Shown here one piece after another: positions 14,675 to 15,732 of a stretch of 15,732 nt of DNA. The notes under the pieces were generated by a model. The model ran no database searches and was not told where the DNA came from. It worked only from the letters and a program-made list of their open reading frames with translations. This DNA comes from DRTC01 sp964521025 (lineage in GTDB: Bacteria > Cloacimonadota > Cloacimonadia > Cloacimonadales > TCS61). The stretch spans positions 1 through 15,732 of the forward strand of contig CAZFPK010000070.1 in the NCBI GenBank assembly GCA_964521025.1. The letters are read 5' to 3'. The position numbers and the translations under genes were made by a program. Every line of letters begins with the position of its first letter. The stretch's first letter is position 1.

Positions 14675-15485
14675 GGAGAAAAACATTAATCAACTGATAA
14701 ATATCGGTTTAACCGAGAATGAAGCAAAAGTTTATTATTGTTTATTAAAGAAACAACAGTTTACTGCATCGGAAATCTCTCAATTAGCTAATGTAAATCG
14801 CTCCAAGATCTATTCCGTTTTGAACAGCCTGAAAAATAAGGGATTAAGCATTGAAAAATTAGGAAAAGTAAGAAAATTCGAAGCGCTCGATCCGAAGATC
14901 GCTTTTGAGAAAATAAAGGAAGAACAGCTAAAGAAAATTGATAAATTACACGATCTTTCGGATAACTTATCTCCTATTTACAAGAATCACAAAAAAAATT
15001 CTTCAACCCTCGATTTTATCCAGGTTTTCAGCACTTCGGCAAGTATTATCAAAAAACATCATTCCCTGGAAATGCAATCAAAAGAAATCGTTTTATCTTT
15101 TTGCAAAGCTCCTTATGCCATGAACTGCGATCCGAAAATACATGAAGAGCAGCAGGAAAGTATGAAGAAAGGCGTCAACTATAAATCTATCTTTGAAGTG
15201 GAAAAAGACAATCTCGTTTTTTTTGTTCACAGGATGAAAAGTTTTATCGAACAGGGAGAAGAAATAAAAATTGCTTATCATCTTCCGATCAAACTTCATG
15301 TTTTTGATGATACAACTGTGATGTTTTCCATGAGCAATCAGTTCAAACCTGAAGAAAATCTTACATATTTAGTTATCGAACATCCAGATCTGGCGGAAAC
15401 TTTGACCTCAACTTTTTATGATCATTGGGAAAAAGCGATTACTCTAGATGAGTTTTTGCAGAAAGAAAATATAAGTTCTGCATAA
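14673..15485 (+). CDS. TrmB-family transcriptional regulator
   Basis: Residues 1-75 form a winged helix-turn-helix of the TrmB type: INIGLTENEAKVYYCLLKK, then the recognition region ISQLANVNRSKIYSVLNSLKNKG and a wing ending VRKFEALDP. A coiled-coil linker (about 78-105) would dimerise it. The C-terminal domain (about 110-260) resembles the PLD-like/TrmB effector domain, with IKLHVFDDTTVMFSM near the end. Family members sense sugars or other metabolites and repress or activate nearby genes; the ligand here is unknown. The start is GTG, after GGGGAGGTG with an unusually short spacing (about four bases from GGAGG). The hairpin across this site suggests autoregulation. The neighbouring HAD gene is transcribed away from it, so the two could share an intergenic control region. 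A MITE-like repeat begins 40 bases after the stop codon. Confidence 0.88.
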   Translation: MEKNINQLINIGLTENEAKVYYCLLKKQQFTASEISQLANVNRSKIYSVLNSLKNKGLSIEKLGKVRKFEALDPKIAFEKIKEEQLKKIDKLHDLSDNLSPIYKNHKKNSSTLDFIQVFSTSASIIKKHHSLEMQSKEIVLSFCKAPYAMNCDPKIHEEQQESMKKGVNYKSIFEVEKDNLVFFVHRMKSFIEQGEEIKIAYHLPIKLHVFDDTTVMFSMSNQFKPEENLTYLVIEHPDLAETLTSTFYDHWEKAITLDEFLQKENISSA

Positions 15486-15524
15486 CTGGATGTTTTTGAG
15501 AATTATGAAAAAAACTGAAAAATC

Positions 15525-15649
15525 CAATTATTCAACTCAACCCCTATCCGTCTTCGCCGGACTAAAGACCCAAATCTCTTGCAAAGAGAAGGGGAAACTA
15601 AAGTCATCTCTCTCTTTGGAGAGAGGGACCGAGGGTGAGTTAGAAATTG
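15525..15649. repeat. 125-bp MITE-like inverted-repeat element
   Basis: The ends are imperfect inverted repeats: CAATTATTCAACTCAACCCC at the left, and at the right, read on the minus strand, CAATTTCTAACTCACCCTCG. Inside are two hairpins: TCTCTT (15575-15580) with AAGAGA (15584-15589), and CTCTCTC (15608-15614) with GAGAGAG (15619-15625) around TTTG. There is no transposase gene. The compact G/C-rich core differs from the AT-rich surroundings. It could also stop transcription after the TrmB-family gene. Confidence 0.6.
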
Positions 15650-15696
15650 AATTATGCAGAAAGCTTTAAAAGAAAATAGGTAGTGTAACATAATTT

Positions 15697-15732
15697 ATGA
15701 AAGATTATGAAAAGAGATTTCATAATAAAGAG
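15697..15732 (+). CDS. Possible start of a further gene (3' partial)
   Basis: An ATG at 15697 opens twelve codons (MKDYEKRFHNKE) that run to the window edge without a stop. AATAGGTAG lies about 14-22 bases upstream, too far for a good ribosome binding site. It is too short to identify and may be chance. Confidence 0.25.
   Translation, partial: MKDYEKRFHNKE

Noticed and set aside
15503..15691. A 62-codon minus-strand reading frame after the TrmB-family gene
   Set aside because: It is the translation of the MITE-like repeat (for example LTHPRSLSPKRE), with no protein family and no ribosome binding site.

Overview
The window is AT-rich bacterial chromosome, densely coded on the + strand with one clear minus-strand gene. 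The mix of a GAF/HD-GYP phosphodiesterase, lone response regulators, a very large parvulin-like chaperone, a MauE/thioredoxin-like fusion, exported beta-rich proteins and G-rich heptamer repeats between genes suggests an uncultured Gram-negative anaerobe of the FCB type. Cloacimonadota is my best guess, but nothing here proves it. A run of exactly 100 N inside a tandem repeat shows this is a draft scaffold, probably metagenomic.

Region 1 (1-1793): the 3' part of a GAF + HD-GYP cyclic-di-GMP phosphodiesterase-type gene, then a heptamer tandem repeat interrupted by the assembly gap. Region 2 (1794-8230): a likely operon of six genes with short gaps or overlaps. It holds a SpoU/TrmH-type RNA 2'-O-methyltransferase, a tRNA-dihydrouridine synthase, a TPR protein, two tandemly duplicated single-receiver response regulators, and a 907-residue exported SurA/PpiD-like protein. 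The first two are RNA modification enzymes; the last acts in the periplasm.

Region 3 (8231-9822): tRNA-Phe(GAA) with an encoded CCA, a membrane MauE/DoxX-like protein fused to a CxxC thioredoxin-like domain, and a GNAT acetyltransferase with a TTG start. Region 4 (9823-11593): a low-GC two-gene cassette, an AAA15/OLD-type ATPase translationally coupled to a DUF3226-like TOPRIM protein. This resembles split OLD/PARIS-type anti-phage modules and is the best candidate for an undescribed system here. Region 5 (11594-13366): two adjacent genes for exported proteins of unknown function, the first probably a small outer-membrane beta-barrel.

Region 6 (13367-15732): a Cof-type HAD phosphatase on the minus strand and a TrmB-family regulator on the + strand, set among at least four kinds of intergenic repeat: a nested palindromic element, 9-bp-period repeats, a degenerate heptamer array and a 125-bp MITE-like element. 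One 9-bp repeat has been captured as the C-terminal tail of the HAD protein. A perfect hairpin overlaps the ribosome binding site and GTG start of the TrmB gene and may be its operator or a translational switch. The last 36 bases may begin another gene.
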